Part shown: positions 51,115-60,235 of the stretch, one piece after another
How the letters are laid out: every line of letters starts with the position of its first letter
Position numbering within the stretch: position 1 is the stretch's first letter
From: Actinophytocola sp036378875
Lineage (GTDB): Bacteria > Actinomycetota > Actinomycetes > Mycobacteriales > Pseudonocardiaceae
Assembly: GCF_036378875.1 (NCBI RefSeq)
Contig: NZ_DASUVO010000176.1
Coordinates: forward strand, 124,001-188,000
Direction of reading: 5' to 3'
DNA: 64,000 nucleotides
Translations under genes and position numbers: made by a program
Notes under the pieces: generated by a model
What the model saw: only the letters and a program-made list of their open reading frames with translations
Databases searched by the model: none
Told to the model about the DNA's origin: nothing

Positions 51115-52287
51115 TCACAAGCCCTGGTCCTTCTTCTCGATCTGTTCGTTCACGCGCTGGGGATCCAGCACGTGTTCGAGCGCGAGTTGAGCGCCACCGA
51201 TCACGCCCGCCAGGTGGCCCACCTTGCTGGTGCGGATGTGTAGGTCGTCGGTGGCCATGGACAGGCACCGCTCGTACACGACGGCGCGAACACTGGACAC
51301 GAACGGCTCCGCCAGGCTGAGCTGCCCGCCGATCACCACCGCGTCCGGGTTGAAGAAGTTCACGACCGTCGCGAGGATCTCGCCAGTGGCGCGGCCCGCC
51401 TCCCGCAGCAGACGCGTGACGGTCGGTTCGGCGTCTCTGGCCAGGATCACCACGTCGAGCGGCGAGGCGACCGCGACGCCCGCCGCCTGGAGGTCGCGGA
51501 CCAGTGCGGCGCCGCTCGCCACGGCGTCGAGGCAGCCGTTGCGACCGCATGCGCACTCGACGTCCTCTCGTCCCGGCACCGGCAGGTGGCCGATGTCGCC
51601 CGCCGCGCCCATCCCGCCCCTGTGCAGGCGGCCGGACGCGATGACGCCGCAACCGATACCGGTGCCCGCCTTGAGGAACACCATGTGGTCGATCGCGTCG
51701 GCGCTGTGCTCGCCAACTGCCATCAGGTTCGCGTCGTTGTCGACGAGCACGGGGGTGTCGCCGAGGAAGTCGACGAGCTCGGACCCGACGAGCACACCGT
51801 GCCAGCCAGGCATCCGCGACGGCGTGACCACCTGTCCGGTTCGGATGTTCACCGGTCCGGGTACGCCGACGGTGACGCCGAGTAGTCCACGCTCGACGTT
51901 CACCGCGCGCGAGATCTCGTCCCCGACCCACGACAGCACCTGAAAGGGTCCCGCCGCGATCCGCACCTTGTCCGTGCGCTCGTGTACCAGCGTGCCGCAC
52001 ATGTCGAACACGGCCATCGTCGCGTGGCGGCTGCCGAGGTCGGCCGCCGCGACGTACCCGAAGTCGGGTCGTAAGGCGAGACGCCGGGGGCGTCGGCCGC
52101 CAAGCGACCTGCCCTCACCGGCTTCCTCCACATAGCCGTGGTCGATCAGCGTCTGGACGCGGCTGCTCGCCGTCGACGCCGACACGCCGAGGTACTTCGC
52201 CAGCTCGGAGCGGGACGAGACCGCTCCGGACCGGATGAGCTGCAGCACCGCACCCGGCGAGTCGGGTGCGACGCGGGGACTGTTCAT
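51115..52287 (-). CDS. ROK-family transcriptional regulator
   Basis: A 390-residue protein, start at ATG 52287; longer in-frame extension upstream is a shadow of the divergent gene. N-terminal MarR-like winged helix (SRSELAKYLGVSASTASSRV, LIDHGYVEEAGEGRSLGGRR). ROK domain with AADLGSRHATMAVFD, LVDNDANLMAVGEHSA, FLKAGTGIGCGVIASGRLHR and the zinc motif CACGRNGCLDAVAS. The DNA-binding domain makes it a regulator, not a kinase. Known ROK regulators sense sugars; here the divergent operon is an amino-acid importer plus asparaginase, so the ligand is uncertain. Confidence 0.92.
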   Translation of the reverse strand: MNSPRVAPDSPGAVLQLIRSGAVSSRSELAKYLGVSASTASSRVQTLIDHGYVEEAGEGRSLGGRRPRRLALRPDFGYVAAADLGSRHATMAVFDMCGTLVHERTDKVRIAAGPFQVLSWVGDEISRAVNVERGLLGVTVGVPGPVNIRTGQVVTPSRMPGWHGVLVGSELVDFLGDTPVLVDNDANLMAVGEHSADAIDHMVFLKAGTGIGCGVIASGRLHRGGMGAAGDIGHLPVPGREDVECACGRNGCLDAVASGAALVRDLQAAGVAVASPLDVVILARDAEPTVTRLLREAGRATGEILATVVNFFNPDAVVIGGQLSLAEPFVSSVRAVVYERCLSMATDDLHIRTSKVGHLAGVIGGAQLALEHVLDPQRVNEQIEKKDQGL

Positions 52288-52320
52288 GCGGACCTTTCTA
52301 CCACTTGTTACAAATCTGTC

Positions 52321-52363
52321 TTGACTTGGTTCGATTTTTGGACTTAGTGTTCCGACGTTCGGA
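52321..52363 (+). promoter_or_regulatory. promoter and operator of the asparaginase operon
   Basis: TTGACT (52321-52326), 17-bp spacer and TTAGTG (52344-52349) form a strong vegetative-type promoter in an unusually AT-rich gap. The palindrome TCCGACGTTCGGA (52351-52363) covers the predicted transcription start, a likely binding site for the divergent ROK regulator. Confidence 0.65.
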
Positions 52364-52383
52364 TCAAGATGGAGGGTTCCCGA

Positions 52384-53304
52384 ATGAACCGTCGCGTGTT
52401 GCTTGCCCTGATCGGCACACTTGCCATGGCGCTCGCCGGATGCGGCGGCGGTGAGGAGTCCGCCGTGCCGCCGGCCACCGGTGCCACGAGTAGTCCGGAC
52501 TTGCTGAAAAATGCTCCGGTCGCCGACGCCGCCGCGATCCTGTCCGGCTCGACCATGGAGCGGATCAAGAAGCGTGGCAAGCTGATCGTCGCCGAGGCAC
52601 TCGACGCGCCGCTGCTCTCGCAACAGAACCCGACGAACCCGGATGAGGTAACTGGTTTCGACGCAGATCTTGCGAAGCTGCTCGCGGTGTACATCCTGGG
52701 CAAGCCGGAGGTCGAAATCATACCGCCGGCCACGGAGACCCGAGAGGCACTGCTCGCCAACGGCACGGTCGACGTCGTCTTCAACACCTACACGATCACC
52801 GAAGAGCGCGCTGAGCAGGTGAGTTTCGCCGGCCCGTACTTCGAGTCCGGCCTGGCCGTCGCGGTCAAGACCGGCAACACCGAGATCAAGGGCATCGACG
52901 ATCTCGCTGGTAAAACCGTGATCGTCGGCGCGAACACCCCGGCTGTCACGGAGGTGCCACAACGTCAGCCGACGGCGAACGTCGTCGCGTTTGGCACCGA
53001 TCCGCAGGCCGTGACCGCGCTGCTGCAGGGCCGCGGTGACGCGTACGTCCAGGACCTCACTCTTCTGGCGAGTGACGCCAAGTCCAATCCGCAACTCACC
53101 GTGGTCGGCAATCCCTTCACGACGGAGCCGTACGGCATCGGGCTCAAGCACGGCGACACCGAGTTCAAGGACTTCGTCAACGACTGGCTGAAGAAGATCC
53201 AGGACGGCGGCCAGTGGGCGGCCGCGTGGAAGAGTTCGCTCGGCACGGTCGTCGAGTCCGACCCGCCGACCCCGCCCGCCATCGGCTCGGTGCCCGGCTC
53301 CTGA
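52384..53304 (+). CDS. amino-acid ABC transporter substrate-binding lipoprotein
   Basis: Start at ATG 52384 (GGAGGG 8 nt upstream), preferred over ATG 52369. The 306-residue protein has a lipoprotein signal NRRVLLALIGTLAMALAGCG with lipobox LAGC. The solute-binding family 3 fold shows MERIKKRGKLIVAEALDAPL, VTGFDADLAKLLAVYI, VDVVFNTYTITEERAEQVSF and GPYFESGLAVAVKTG. It is the receptor of the two-permease importer downstream. Linkage to asparaginase suggests asparagine or a related amide as ligand (inference). Confidence 0.93.
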   Translation: MNRRVLLALIGTLAMALAGCGGGEESAVPPATGATSSPDLLKNAPVADAAAILSGSTMERIKKRGKLIVAEALDAPLLSQQNPTNPDEVTGFDADLAKLLAVYILGKPEVEIIPPATETREALLANGTVDVVFNTYTITEERAEQVSFAGPYFESGLAVAVKTGNTEIKGIDDLAGKTVIVGANTPAVTEVPQRQPTANVVAFGTDPQAVTALLQGRGDAYVQDLTLLASDAKSNPQLTVVGNPFTTEPYGIGLKHGDTEFKDFVNDWLKKIQDGGQWAAAWKSSLGTVVESDPPTPPAIGSVPGS

Positions 53305-53948
53305 TGGCGGCACTGCTCGACAATCTCGAACCGCTGCTGCGGGGCCTGCTCACCACGCTGTGGATGGCGGCCCTGTCAGCGGTGGGCGCACTGGCGCTCG
53401 GCGTGATCGTGACGGCCATGCGGGTCAGCCCGATCCCCGTGCTGCGTGGTGTCGCCTTCGCGTACGTGCAACTGTTCCTGAACGTGCCGCTTCTCGCGTT
53501 GCTGGTGCTGTTCGTGTTCGCGCTGCCCGACGCCGGCCTGCTGATGCCGCTGCCCGTCACCGCCGTCGTCGTGTTGGTGGTCTACGAGGCCGCGTACGTC
53601 GCGGAGGCCGTGCGCAGCGGGGTGAACACGGTGGCGTTGGGGCAGGCGGAAGCGGCCCGCGCGCTCGGGTTGACGTTTCGCCAGACGTTGGGGTCGGTGA
53701 TCCTGCCGCAGGCCCTGCGGGCGGTGGTCCAGCCGGTCGGCAACGTGATGATCGCGCTGGTCATGAACACGGCCCTGTTCGCCGCGGTCGGGATCGTCGA
53801 GCTGACCGCGGCCGCGAACAAGACGAACCTCGTGCACGCCCAGCCGATCCCGATCTTCGTCGGCGCCGGTCTGACGTACATGGCGCTGGCGTTGCTGATC
53901 GGTCTCGGCACGGGCTGGCTCGAACGACGGGTGGCGATCCTGCGGTGA
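53304..53948 (+). CDS. amino-acid ABC transporter permease 1
   Basis: A 214-residue membrane protein with TGATG overlap to the receptor gene. It begins with a HisM-type N-terminus (LEPLLRGLLTTLWMAALSAV), and the EAA loop reads LGQAEAARALGLTFRQTLGS then VILPQALRAVVQPVGN. About five membrane helices. The GTGA overlap couples it to the second permease. Confidence 0.93.
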   Translation: MAALLDNLEPLLRGLLTTLWMAALSAVGALALGVIVTAMRVSPIPVLRGVAFAYVQLFLNVPLLALLVLFVFALPDAGLLMPLPVTAVVVLVVYEAAYVAEAVRSGVNTVALGQAEAARALGLTFRQTLGSVILPQALRAVVQPVGNVMIALVMNTALFAAVGIVELTAAANKTNLVHAQPIPIFVGAGLTYMALALLIGLGTGWLERRVAILR

Positions 53949-54739
53949 CCGTTCTCTACGACGCGCCGGGCCCGCGAACCCGCCGCCGGATCATGATCTG
54001 GTCGGTGGTGAGCGCGGTGGTGCTCGCCGGCCTGCTCGCGCTCGGGCTGTGGCAGTTCGCGAAACACGGGCAGCTCGACGCCGCGCGGTGGGCGCCGTTC
54101 ACCCAGTGGCCGATCTGGGAGTACCTGCTGGTCGGGTTGCTCGGCACACTGGAGGCGGCCGCGTACGTCGCGGTGCTGAGCGCGGTCGCCGGTGTCTTCC
54201 TCGCGTTGGGCAGGCTGTCCCGGGTGAGGTTGGTGCGCTGGCTCGCCACCGGTTACATCGAGATCGCACGAACCCTGCCCGTGCTCCTCATGATCTACGT
54301 GACTTTGTTCGCGCTGCCGGGGGTTGGCGTCAACCTGCCGCTGTTGTGGAAGCTGGTGCTGCCGTTGACCGTCGCGAACGCGGCGGCCTTCGCGGAGATC
54401 TTCCGTGCCGGCGTGCTCAGCCTCCCGAGGGGGCAGTCCGAGGCGGCGCTCTCGCTGGGCATGAGCGGCACGCAGACGATGCGGTTCGTGGTGCTGCCGC
54501 AGGCGGTCCGGCACGTGATGCCGGCCCTGGTGAGCCAGCTCGTGAGCCTGCTGAAGGACACGTCGCTCGGCTACGTCGTCGCGTTCACGGAGCTGCTCTA
54601 CCGGGCGCAGGTGCTGTCCGCCTACAACCATCTTCTGGTGCAGACCTTCCTCGTGGTGACGTTCGTCTACCTGGTGTGCAACAGTTCATTGTCGTTCTTG
54701 GCGCACCGGTTGCGCCGTTCGGAGAAGGCACATGGCTGA
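53945..54739 (+). CDS. amino-acid ABC transporter permease 2
   Basis: A 264-residue membrane protein, GTG start overlapping the previous stop. Core: YLLVGLLGTLEAAAYVAVLS, IEIARTLPVLLMIYVT and EAA loop LPRGQSEAALSLGMSGTQTM then RFVVLPQAVRHVMPALVSQ. It is the partner channel subunit. There is no ATP-binding gene in this operon although polar amino-acid importers normally have one; an ATPase must come from elsewhere. Overlaps the asparaginase start by 8 nt. Confidence 0.93.
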   Translation: MTVLYDAPGPRTRRRIMIWSVVSAVVLAGLLALGLWQFAKHGQLDAARWAPFTQWPIWEYLLVGLLGTLEAAAYVAVLSAVAGVFLALGRLSRVRLVRWLATGYIEIARTLPVLLMIYVTLFALPGVGVNLPLLWKLVLPLTVANAAAFAEIFRAGVLSLPRGQSEAALSLGMSGTQTMRFVVLPQAVRHVMPALVSQLVSLLKDTSLGYVVAFTELLYRAQVLSAYNHLLVQTFLVVTFVYLVCNSSLSFLAHRLRRSEKAHG

Positions 54740-55688
54740 GCTGGCGGTGGTGGAACGGTCCGGTTTCGTGGAAAGCCGGCACTTCGGCACGCTCGTGGGG
54801 CTTGCCGGGGACGGTTCGGTCGCGGTGTCGCTGGGCGAGCCGACCGCGACGATGCTGCCGCGGTCGTCGACGAAACCGTGGCAGGCCGTGGGTTGCCGAG
54901 CCGCCGGACTGACCCTGTCGACGGCCGGCACCGCGTTGTCGGCGGGAAGCCACACCGGCGAGGACCGGCACGTCGCCGAGGTACGTTCGATCCTCGCCGC
55001 GGCCGGGTTGTCCGAAGTGGACCTCAAGTGCCCGCCGACCTGGCCGGAGGACGAGGCGACGCGACACCGGCTCATCCGGGCGGGGGAGGGGCCGAGCCAG
55101 GTCCGGATGAACTGCTCGGGCAAGCACGCGGCCATGCTCGCGTGCTGCGTGGTCAACGGATGGTCCACAGAGGACTACCTGTCACCCGGTCATCCCGTCC
55201 AGAAGGTCATTCGTGCGCGGTTGGAGGAAGCGGCGGGTCCGGTGACGCATGTCGCGGTCGACGGTTGTGGCGCGCCGCTGTTCTCCACGACGGTGCTTGG
55301 CCTGGCGCGGGCGGCCCGCGCCCTGGTGCTGGCGCCGGACGGCACGCCGGAACGGGTCGTGGCGGACGCGATGCGGGCGGCACCCGAGTACGTCGGCGGC
55401 ACCGGCCACCAGAACACCGAGGTCATGCGACTCGTGCCGGGCACGGTGTGCAAGGGCGGCGCGGAGGGCGTGCTGATGGCGGCCGCCGCGACGGGCCAGG
55501 CGGTGGCGATGAAGGTGATCGACGGCAACCCCCGCGCGACGACCATCCTCGCGTTGGCGGTGCTCGGCGCGCTGGGCGTGGACGTGTCGGCGGCCAGCGC
55601 CTTGGCGACGGAGCCGGTTCTTGGCGGTGGCGTGCCGGTGGGGGAGGTCGGGGTGAGCGACGAGGTACGCGCGGCGCTGGTCGGGTGA
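54732..55688 (+). CDS. L-asparaginase II (thermolabile, AnsA/Rhizobium type)
   Basis: A 318-residue protein starting inside the end of the permease gene (GGAG upstream). Asparaginase_II family motifs are present in order: PRSSTKPWQAVG (about 43-54), SHTGEDRHV, NCSGKHAAMLA (about 128-138), AVDGCGAPLFS and VCKGGAEGVL. The conserved Ser-Lys and Cys/Lys pairs of the active site are intact. No signal peptide, so cytosolic. It converts asparagine to aspartate and ammonia and is the metabolic endpoint of the operon. The convergent helicase gene ends 3 nt later. Confidence 0.93.
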   Translation: MAELAVVERSGFVESRHFGTLVGLAGDGSVAVSLGEPTATMLPRSSTKPWQAVGCRAAGLTLSTAGTALSAGSHTGEDRHVAEVRSILAAAGLSEVDLKCPPTWPEDEATRHRLIRAGEGPSQVRMNCSGKHAAMLACCVVNGWSTEDYLSPGHPVQKVIRARLEEAAGPVTHVAVDGCGAPLFSTTVLGLARAARALVLAPDGTPERVVADAMRAAPEYVGGTGHQNTEVMRLVPGTVCKGGAEGVLMAAAATGQAVAMKVIDGNPRATTILALAVLGALGVDVSAASALATEPVLGGGVPVGEVGVSDEVRAALVG

Positions 55689-55690
55689 GT

Positions 55691-58090
55691 TCAGCGGCGA
55701 CGGTTGGTCCGGGCTGTCGGGGTGGCCGTCGTCGGGTCCTCCGGCCATGGATGCTTGGGATAACGCCCTCGTAGCTCCGCCCGGACCTGGTGATAACCGC
55801 CTTGCCAGAAGCTTTCCAGGTCACGGGTGACCGCGACAGGACGACCCGCGGGCGACAGCAGGTGCAGCTGGATCGGCACCCGGCCGGCCGCGATCGTCGG
55901 TGTCGTCGTCCAGCCGAAGGTCTCCTGCAGCTTCACCGGCAGCGCCGGCTCGTCGCCCGAGTAGTCGACCCGGATCCGGGCACCGGACGGGACCGTCAGC
56001 CGATCCGGCGCCAGTTCGTCCAGACGGCTCGCCTCCGGCCACGGCAGCAACAGTGACAGCGCCCCGTGCAGGTCAATCTTCGCAAGGTCGGCTCGGCGGC
56101 GGGCCGACCTCAGCGACGGGGACAGCCACGACGGGATCGCCGCCAACAGCGCCGCGTCCGACATGTCCGGCCACGGCGCACCCAGCACCCGGTGCAGCAA
56201 CGACAGTCGCTGTCGCAGCCGCACGGCGTTGTCGGTCCAGTTCAGCAATGCGAGGCCGTCGGCGTGCAGGCCTTCGACCAGCGCAGCCCGCACCTGGGCG
56301 GGATCCGGTTTCGCCAATGGGCGTTCGCGCAGGATGATCGCGCCGAGGCGACGTACGTGCCGTGCCACGACGTCCCCGTCGACCCAGGCGATCTCGTCTA
56401 CTTCGGACAGCAGAGCCGGCGCGGCCCGTTCCGCCAGCCGCTGGTCCGCACGAGCCGCCAGCCGGATCTTTCCCTGTGCCCGGCCAGGTTGCCGGTCGGC
56501 GCTGGCGACCGCGAGCCACTCGCCGCTGTCGGCCAGTTCCGCGGCCGTGCCTCCCGCCATCAGGTACACGGGTGAGCCCGGTGACCGCCGTCGCGCGAGC
56601 CGCTCCGGGTAGGCGAGCGCGACGACGAACGCCGGGTCCGGTGTCCCCTGTGGACGATCGGGCACCAGTGTGGCCAGTCGCCGTACCTCGCGTTCCCATC
56701 GTGGTGAGCCGTCCGCGCGCAGCCGGCGCAGCGTGTCCTCCACCGACGTGCTCGTGGCGAGGGTGTCGTCGTCGAGCAGTGCCACGACCTCGGCCGCGGC
56801 GGTCGCGCCCACCACCTCCGTGCCGTCGAGCAGCGCCCGCGCGAGCCGTGGATGCAGGCCGACACCGGCGATACGCCTGCCCCGCTCGGTGACCGCACCG
56901 TCGTCGAGCGCGCCCAGCGCGGTGAGTACCGCACGACCGGCCGCGAGCGCACCGGGTGGCGGCGGGTCCCACCAGTCCAGGCTCGTGCCGTCCGGGGTGC
57001 CCCAGCAGGCCAACTCGAGTGCCAGCCGGGTCAGGTCCGCCGTGCGGATCTCCGGTTCGGGCTGTGCCGGCAGCGTCGCGTGCTCGTGCTCCGGCCAGCA
57101 CCGGAACACGCGCCCCGGCGCCTCCCGGCCGGCGCGACCGGCCCGCTGCTCGGCCACCGACGCCGACACGCGGGTCGTGACCAGGCCCGACAGGCCACGC
57201 CGGTGATCCATTCTCGGCACGCGCGCGAGCCCCGAGTCGACCACGGCACGGACTCCCGGCACCGTCAGGCTGGACTCGGCGACCGCGGTGGCGAGCACGA
57301 CCCGGCGGGCGTCGCCGGGTCGCAGCGCGGCGTCCTGTCGTGCCGTGGACAACCGGCCGTGCAGTGGCACGACGGGAACGCCATGCAACAGCGAGGTGAC
57401 GCGGGCGATCTCACCGGCGCCCGGCAGGAAAACGAGCACATCACCGTCCGATTCGGACAGCGCGGTGTGGACTGTGCGGGCGACGTGCGACTCGACGCGC
57501 TCGCCACGCGCGGATGGGTGGTAGGTCACCGTGACGGGGTAGGTCCTGGCGTGTGCCTCGATCACCGGGGTGCCCTCGCCGAGCAGGACGGCGATCCGGT
57601 CGGTGGCGACGGTGGCCGACGTGGCGAGCAGCCGCAGCTCCGGTCGCAGCCCGGCGCGGGCGTCGAGCAGGAGGGCCAGCAGCAGGTCCGCGTCGAGGTG
57701 GCGTTCGTGGACCTCGTCCAGCACGACGGCGCCGACCCCCGGCAGGGTCGGGTCGTGCTGGAGCCGCCGAACCAGCAAACCCGTGGTCACGACCTCGATC
57801 CGGGTGTCCTTGGACATCCGGCGGTCGCCACGCACCGCGTACCCGACGGTCCGGCCGACCGGCTCACCGAGCAGCGCCGCCATCCGCATGGCGGCGGCCC
57901 GTGCCGCGAGCCGCCTCGGCTCGGCGACCACGACCTTGCCCTCCGCCGCGGCCAGCGCGAGCGGCACGATCGTCGTCTTGCCGGTGCCGGGCGGCGCGAC
58001 CAGGACCGCGGCGCCGTGCCGGTCGAGCGCGGTGGTCACGTCGTCGAGCACCGCGCGTACCGGCAGGTCGGGGAGGTCGGCGGGAAGCAC
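55691..58090 (-). CDS. hrpB: HrpB-type ATP-dependent DEAH helicase
   Basis: From GTG 58090 the protein is 799 residues, normal for HrpB. Helicase motifs: I APPGTGKTT (about 32-40), II DEVH (VVLDEVHERHLDADLLL), III LLATSAT, V/VI region VLATAVAESSLTVPGV, EQRAGRAGRE. The HA2 region and the HrpB C-terminal domain follow (LLPWPEASRLDELAPDRLTV, AVTRDLESFWQGGYHQVRAE and LRGRYPKHPWPEDP). HrpB proteins are RNA-helicase-like; their substrate is poorly defined. The longer in-frame extension upstream of 58090 overlaps the divergent threonine lyase and is rejected. Confidence 0.92.
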   Translation of the reverse strand: MLPADLPDLPVRAVLDDVTTALDRHGAAVLVAPPGTGKTTIVPLALAAAEGKVVVAEPRRLAARAAAMRMAALLGEPVGRTVGYAVRGDRRMSKDTRIEVVTTGLLVRRLQHDPTLPGVGAVVLDEVHERHLDADLLLALLLDARAGLRPELRLLATSATVATDRIAVLLGEGTPVIEAHARTYPVTVTYHPSARGERVESHVARTVHTALSESDGDVLVFLPGAGEIARVTSLLHGVPVVPLHGRLSTARQDAALRPGDARRVVLATAVAESSLTVPGVRAVVDSGLARVPRMDHRRGLSGLVTTRVSASVAEQRAGRAGREAPGRVFRCWPEHEHATLPAQPEPEIRTADLTRLALELACWGTPDGTSLDWWDPPPPGALAAGRAVLTALGALDDGAVTERGRRIAGVGLHPRLARALLDGTEVVGATAAAEVVALLDDDTLATSTSVEDTLRRLRADGSPRWEREVRRLATLVPDRPQGTPDPAFVVALAYPERLARRRSPGSPVYLMAGGTAAELADSGEWLAVASADRQPGRAQGKIRLAARADQRLAERAAPALLSEVDEIAWVDGDVVARHVRRLGAIILRERPLAKPDPAQVRAALVEGLHADGLALLNWTDNAVRLRQRLSLLHRVLGAPWPDMSDAALLAAIPSWLSPSLRSARRRADLAKIDLHGALSLLLPWPEASRLDELAPDRLTVPSGARIRVDYSGDEPALPVKLQETFGWTTTPTIAAGRVPIQLHLLSPAGRPVAVTRDLESFWQGGYHQVRAELRGRYPKHPWPEDPTTATPTARTNRRR

Positions 58091-58162
58091 GACCCCGAGT
58101 GTGCCGGCACGCCGTGACTGGCCGGCCGATGGGTTGCCGGCGCGCTCGGTAAGGTCTCGTTG

Positions 58163-59392
58163 GTGGTATCCAAGGTGGACGTCGCGGCGGCGGCGGAGCG
58201 GTTCGCGGGGGTGATCCCGCCGAGCCCGCTGCAGCGCAACGAGCGGCTTTCCGCGCGACACGACCTCGACGTGTGGCTCAAGCGGGAGGACCTCAACACG
58301 GTCCGGTCGTACAAAGGCCGGGGCGCGTTCAACTTCGTGAGCGTTCTGGAGCAAGTGGCCCGCGAGCGTGGTGTGGTGTGTGCGAGCGCCGGCAACCACG
58401 GGCAGGGCGTGGCCTTCGCGTGCGCGTCGCTCGGGGTGCGTGCGCGGGTGTACCTGCCACGGACGACGCCGAGGCAGAAGCGTGACCGGGTCGCGGCGCT
58501 CGGCGGCCGGCACGTGGAGATCGTGGTCGAGGGCGACACGTACGACGACGCCTCCCACGCGGCGGCCACGTACGCGGCCGCGACCGGGCGGACGCTCATC
58601 CCGGCGTTCGACGATCCGCGCACGATCGCCGGCCAGGGCACGGTCGCGCAGGAGATCGTGTCGCAGCTCGGGCGGGAGCCGGACGCGCTGGTGGTGCCGG
58701 TCGGCGGCGGTGGCCTGCTGGCCGGGACGCTCGCGTGGCTGGAGTCGGGGGCACGGGTGATCGGCGCGGAACCCGCCGGTGCGGCGAGCATGGCGTTCGC
58801 GCTGGCGTCGGGCGGCCCGGCGCCCCTACCGGAGCTGGACCCGTTCGTGGACGGCGCGGCCGTGCGCCAGGTCGGCACGCACACCTACGCGCTGGCGGCG
58901 GCTCACCGACCGCGGCTCGTCGCCGTGCCCGAGGGCCAGATCTGTGTGGAGATGCTGGACCTGTACCAGTCCGACGGGATCATCAGCGAACCCGCGGGCG
59001 CTCTCGCGCCGGCGTCGCTCGGCTCGCTCGACCTGCCGTCCGGCTCGACCGTCGTGTGCGTGCTGTCCGGCGGCAACAACGACGTGAGCCGGTACGCGGA
59101 GATCGTCGAGCGGGCGCTGGTGTTCGAGGGCCGGAAACACTATTTCCTGGTCGAGTTCCCCCAGGAACCGGGCGCCTTGCGCCGATTTCTGGACGATGTC
59201 CTCGGCCCGGACGACGACATCACCCTGTTCGAGTACGTGAAGCGCAACAACCGCGAGACGGGGCCCGCGCTGGTCGGCATCGAACTCGGCGCGCCCGAGA
59301 ACCTGGCCGCGATGCTCAAACGCATGGAGGCTGCGCCACACCGCATCGAACGCGTCCCACCGGACAGCCCGCTATTCACGTTCCTCGTCTGA
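58163..59392 (+). CDS. ilvA: threonine ammonia-lyase (biosynthetic-type, short form)
   Basis: Start at GTG 58163 (TTG 3 nt earlier also possible), 409 residues. Fold-type II PLP enzyme with the Lys in RSYKGRGAFNF (about residue 51), SAGNHGQGVAFA, the PLP-phosphate loop PVGGGGLLAG and CVLSGGNNDVS. A single ACT-like regulatory domain occupies the C-terminus (HYFLVEFPQEPGALRRFLDD). This is the shorter, one-ACT form common in actinobacteria. It deaminates threonine to 2-oxobutyrate for isoleucine synthesis. Divergent from the helicase gene. Confidence 0.93.
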   Translation: MVSKVDVAAAAERFAGVIPPSPLQRNERLSARHDLDVWLKREDLNTVRSYKGRGAFNFVSVLEQVARERGVVCASAGNHGQGVAFACASLGVRARVYLPRTTPRQKRDRVAALGGRHVEIVVEGDTYDDASHAAATYAAATGRTLIPAFDDPRTIAGQGTVAQEIVSQLGREPDALVVPVGGGGLLAGTLAWLESGARVIGAEPAGAASMAFALASGGPAPLPELDPFVDGAAVRQVGTHTYALAAAHRPRLVAVPEGQICVEMLDLYQSDGIISEPAGALAPASLGSLDLPSGSTVVCVLSGGNNDVSRYAEIVERALVFEGRKHYFLVEFPQEPGALRRFLDDVLGPDDDITLFEYVKRNNRETGPALVGIELGAPENLAAMLKRMEAAPHRIERVPPDSPLFTFLV

Positions 59393-59397
59393 AGCGC

Positions 59398-59405
59398 CTA
59401 TGTAG
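59398..59405. promoter_or_regulatory. candidate site upstream of the SDR gene
   Basis: CTATGTAG, 88 bp before the SDR start. The same 8-mer (AGC nn CTATGTAG context) recurs 87 bp before the LivG start at 60236-60243. It may be an activator site shared by the two promoters. Confidence 0.35.
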
Positions 59406-59485
59406 TCGACCGACATCGTTCGCCGATCGGGTATGGATGTCTGCTACGTGGAGCAAGTCCCGTGCCCCGCGTAGGTTCGGTGACT

Positions 59486-60232
59486 ATGAGTGAACTGGCA
59501 GGGCGGCGTGCCTTCGTCACCGGCGCCGCCAGCGGGATCGGCAGAGCCTGCGCCGTGCGGCTCGCCGCTGCGGGAGCCGCCGTCGTCGCTGCCGACCGGG
59601 ACGCCGCGGCCCTCAAGGACCTGGCCGCCGAACTCGACGTCGAGCCCGTGGTGGTGGACCTCGCCGACCTGGACGCCGTCGACCGGCTCGACCTCGCCGT
59701 CGACATCGTCGTCAACAACGCCGGGTTGCAGCACGTCGCACCCGTCCAGGACTTTCCGCCGGAGCGTTTCTCCCACATCCTGCGGGTGATGCTCGAAGCG
59801 CCGTTTCGGCTCGTGCGCAAGGCGCTGCCGCACATGTACGCGCGGGGCTGGGGTCGGATCGTCACCATCTCGAGCGTGCACGGCTCTGTCGCGTCGCCGT
59901 ACAAGTCCGCCTACGTGGCGGCCAAGCACGGCGTCGAGGGCCTGTCGAAGGTCATCGCGCTGGAAGGCGCGGAACACGGGGTCACCTCGAACTGCGTCAG
60001 CCCGGCCTACGTTCGCACCCCACTCGTGACGGACCAGGTCGCCGCCCAGGCGAAGCATCTCGGTCTCGGCGTGGACGAGGTCGTCGACGAGGTCATGCTC
60101 GGGCCGGCGGCCGTGAAGCGGCTGATCGAACCGGAGGAGGTGGCCGAACTCGTGGTCTACCTGTGCGGCGACGGGGCCTCGGCGATCACCGGTGCGTCGA
60201 TGAAGATCGACGGTGGCTGGACGGCACGATAG
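59486..60232 (+). CDS. bdhA: 3-hydroxybutyrate dehydrogenase-like SDR
   Basis: A 248-residue short-chain dehydrogenase. Start at ATG 59486; a -10-like TAGGTT 8 nt upstream suggests leaderless translation. Cofactor motif TGAASGIGRACA (about 13-24), NNAG, catalytic Ser in TISSVHGSVASP and YKSAYVAAKHG giving the YxxxK pair. The extended block HGVEGLSKVIALEGAEHGVT and SPAYVRTPLV match D-3-hydroxybutyrate dehydrogenases, which interconvert 3-hydroxybutyrate and acetoacetate with NAD. Nearby branched-chain-type importer genes may bring in its substrate (inference). Confidence 0.88.
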   Translation: MSELAGRRAFVTGAASGIGRACAVRLAAAGAAVVAADRDAAALKDLAAELDVEPVVVDLADLDAVDRLDLAVDIVVNNAGLQHVAPVQDFPPERFSHILRVMLEAPFRLVRKALPHMYARGWGRIVTISSVHGSVASPYKSAYVAAKHGVEGLSKVIALEGAEHGVTSNCVSPAYVRTPLVTDQVAAQAKHLGLGVDEVVDEVMLGPAAVKRLIEPEEVAELVVYLCGDGASAITGASMKIDGGWTAR

Positions 60233-60235
60233 CCG

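Noticed and set aside
51115..52287. ROK sugar kinase
   Set aside because: A winged helix occupies the N-terminus, so it is a regulator.
55691..58558. Longer version of the helicase starting at 58558
   Set aside because: The extra 156 codons overlap the well-supported threonine ammonia-lyase on the other strand and have no domain; GTG 58090 gives the normal HrpB length.
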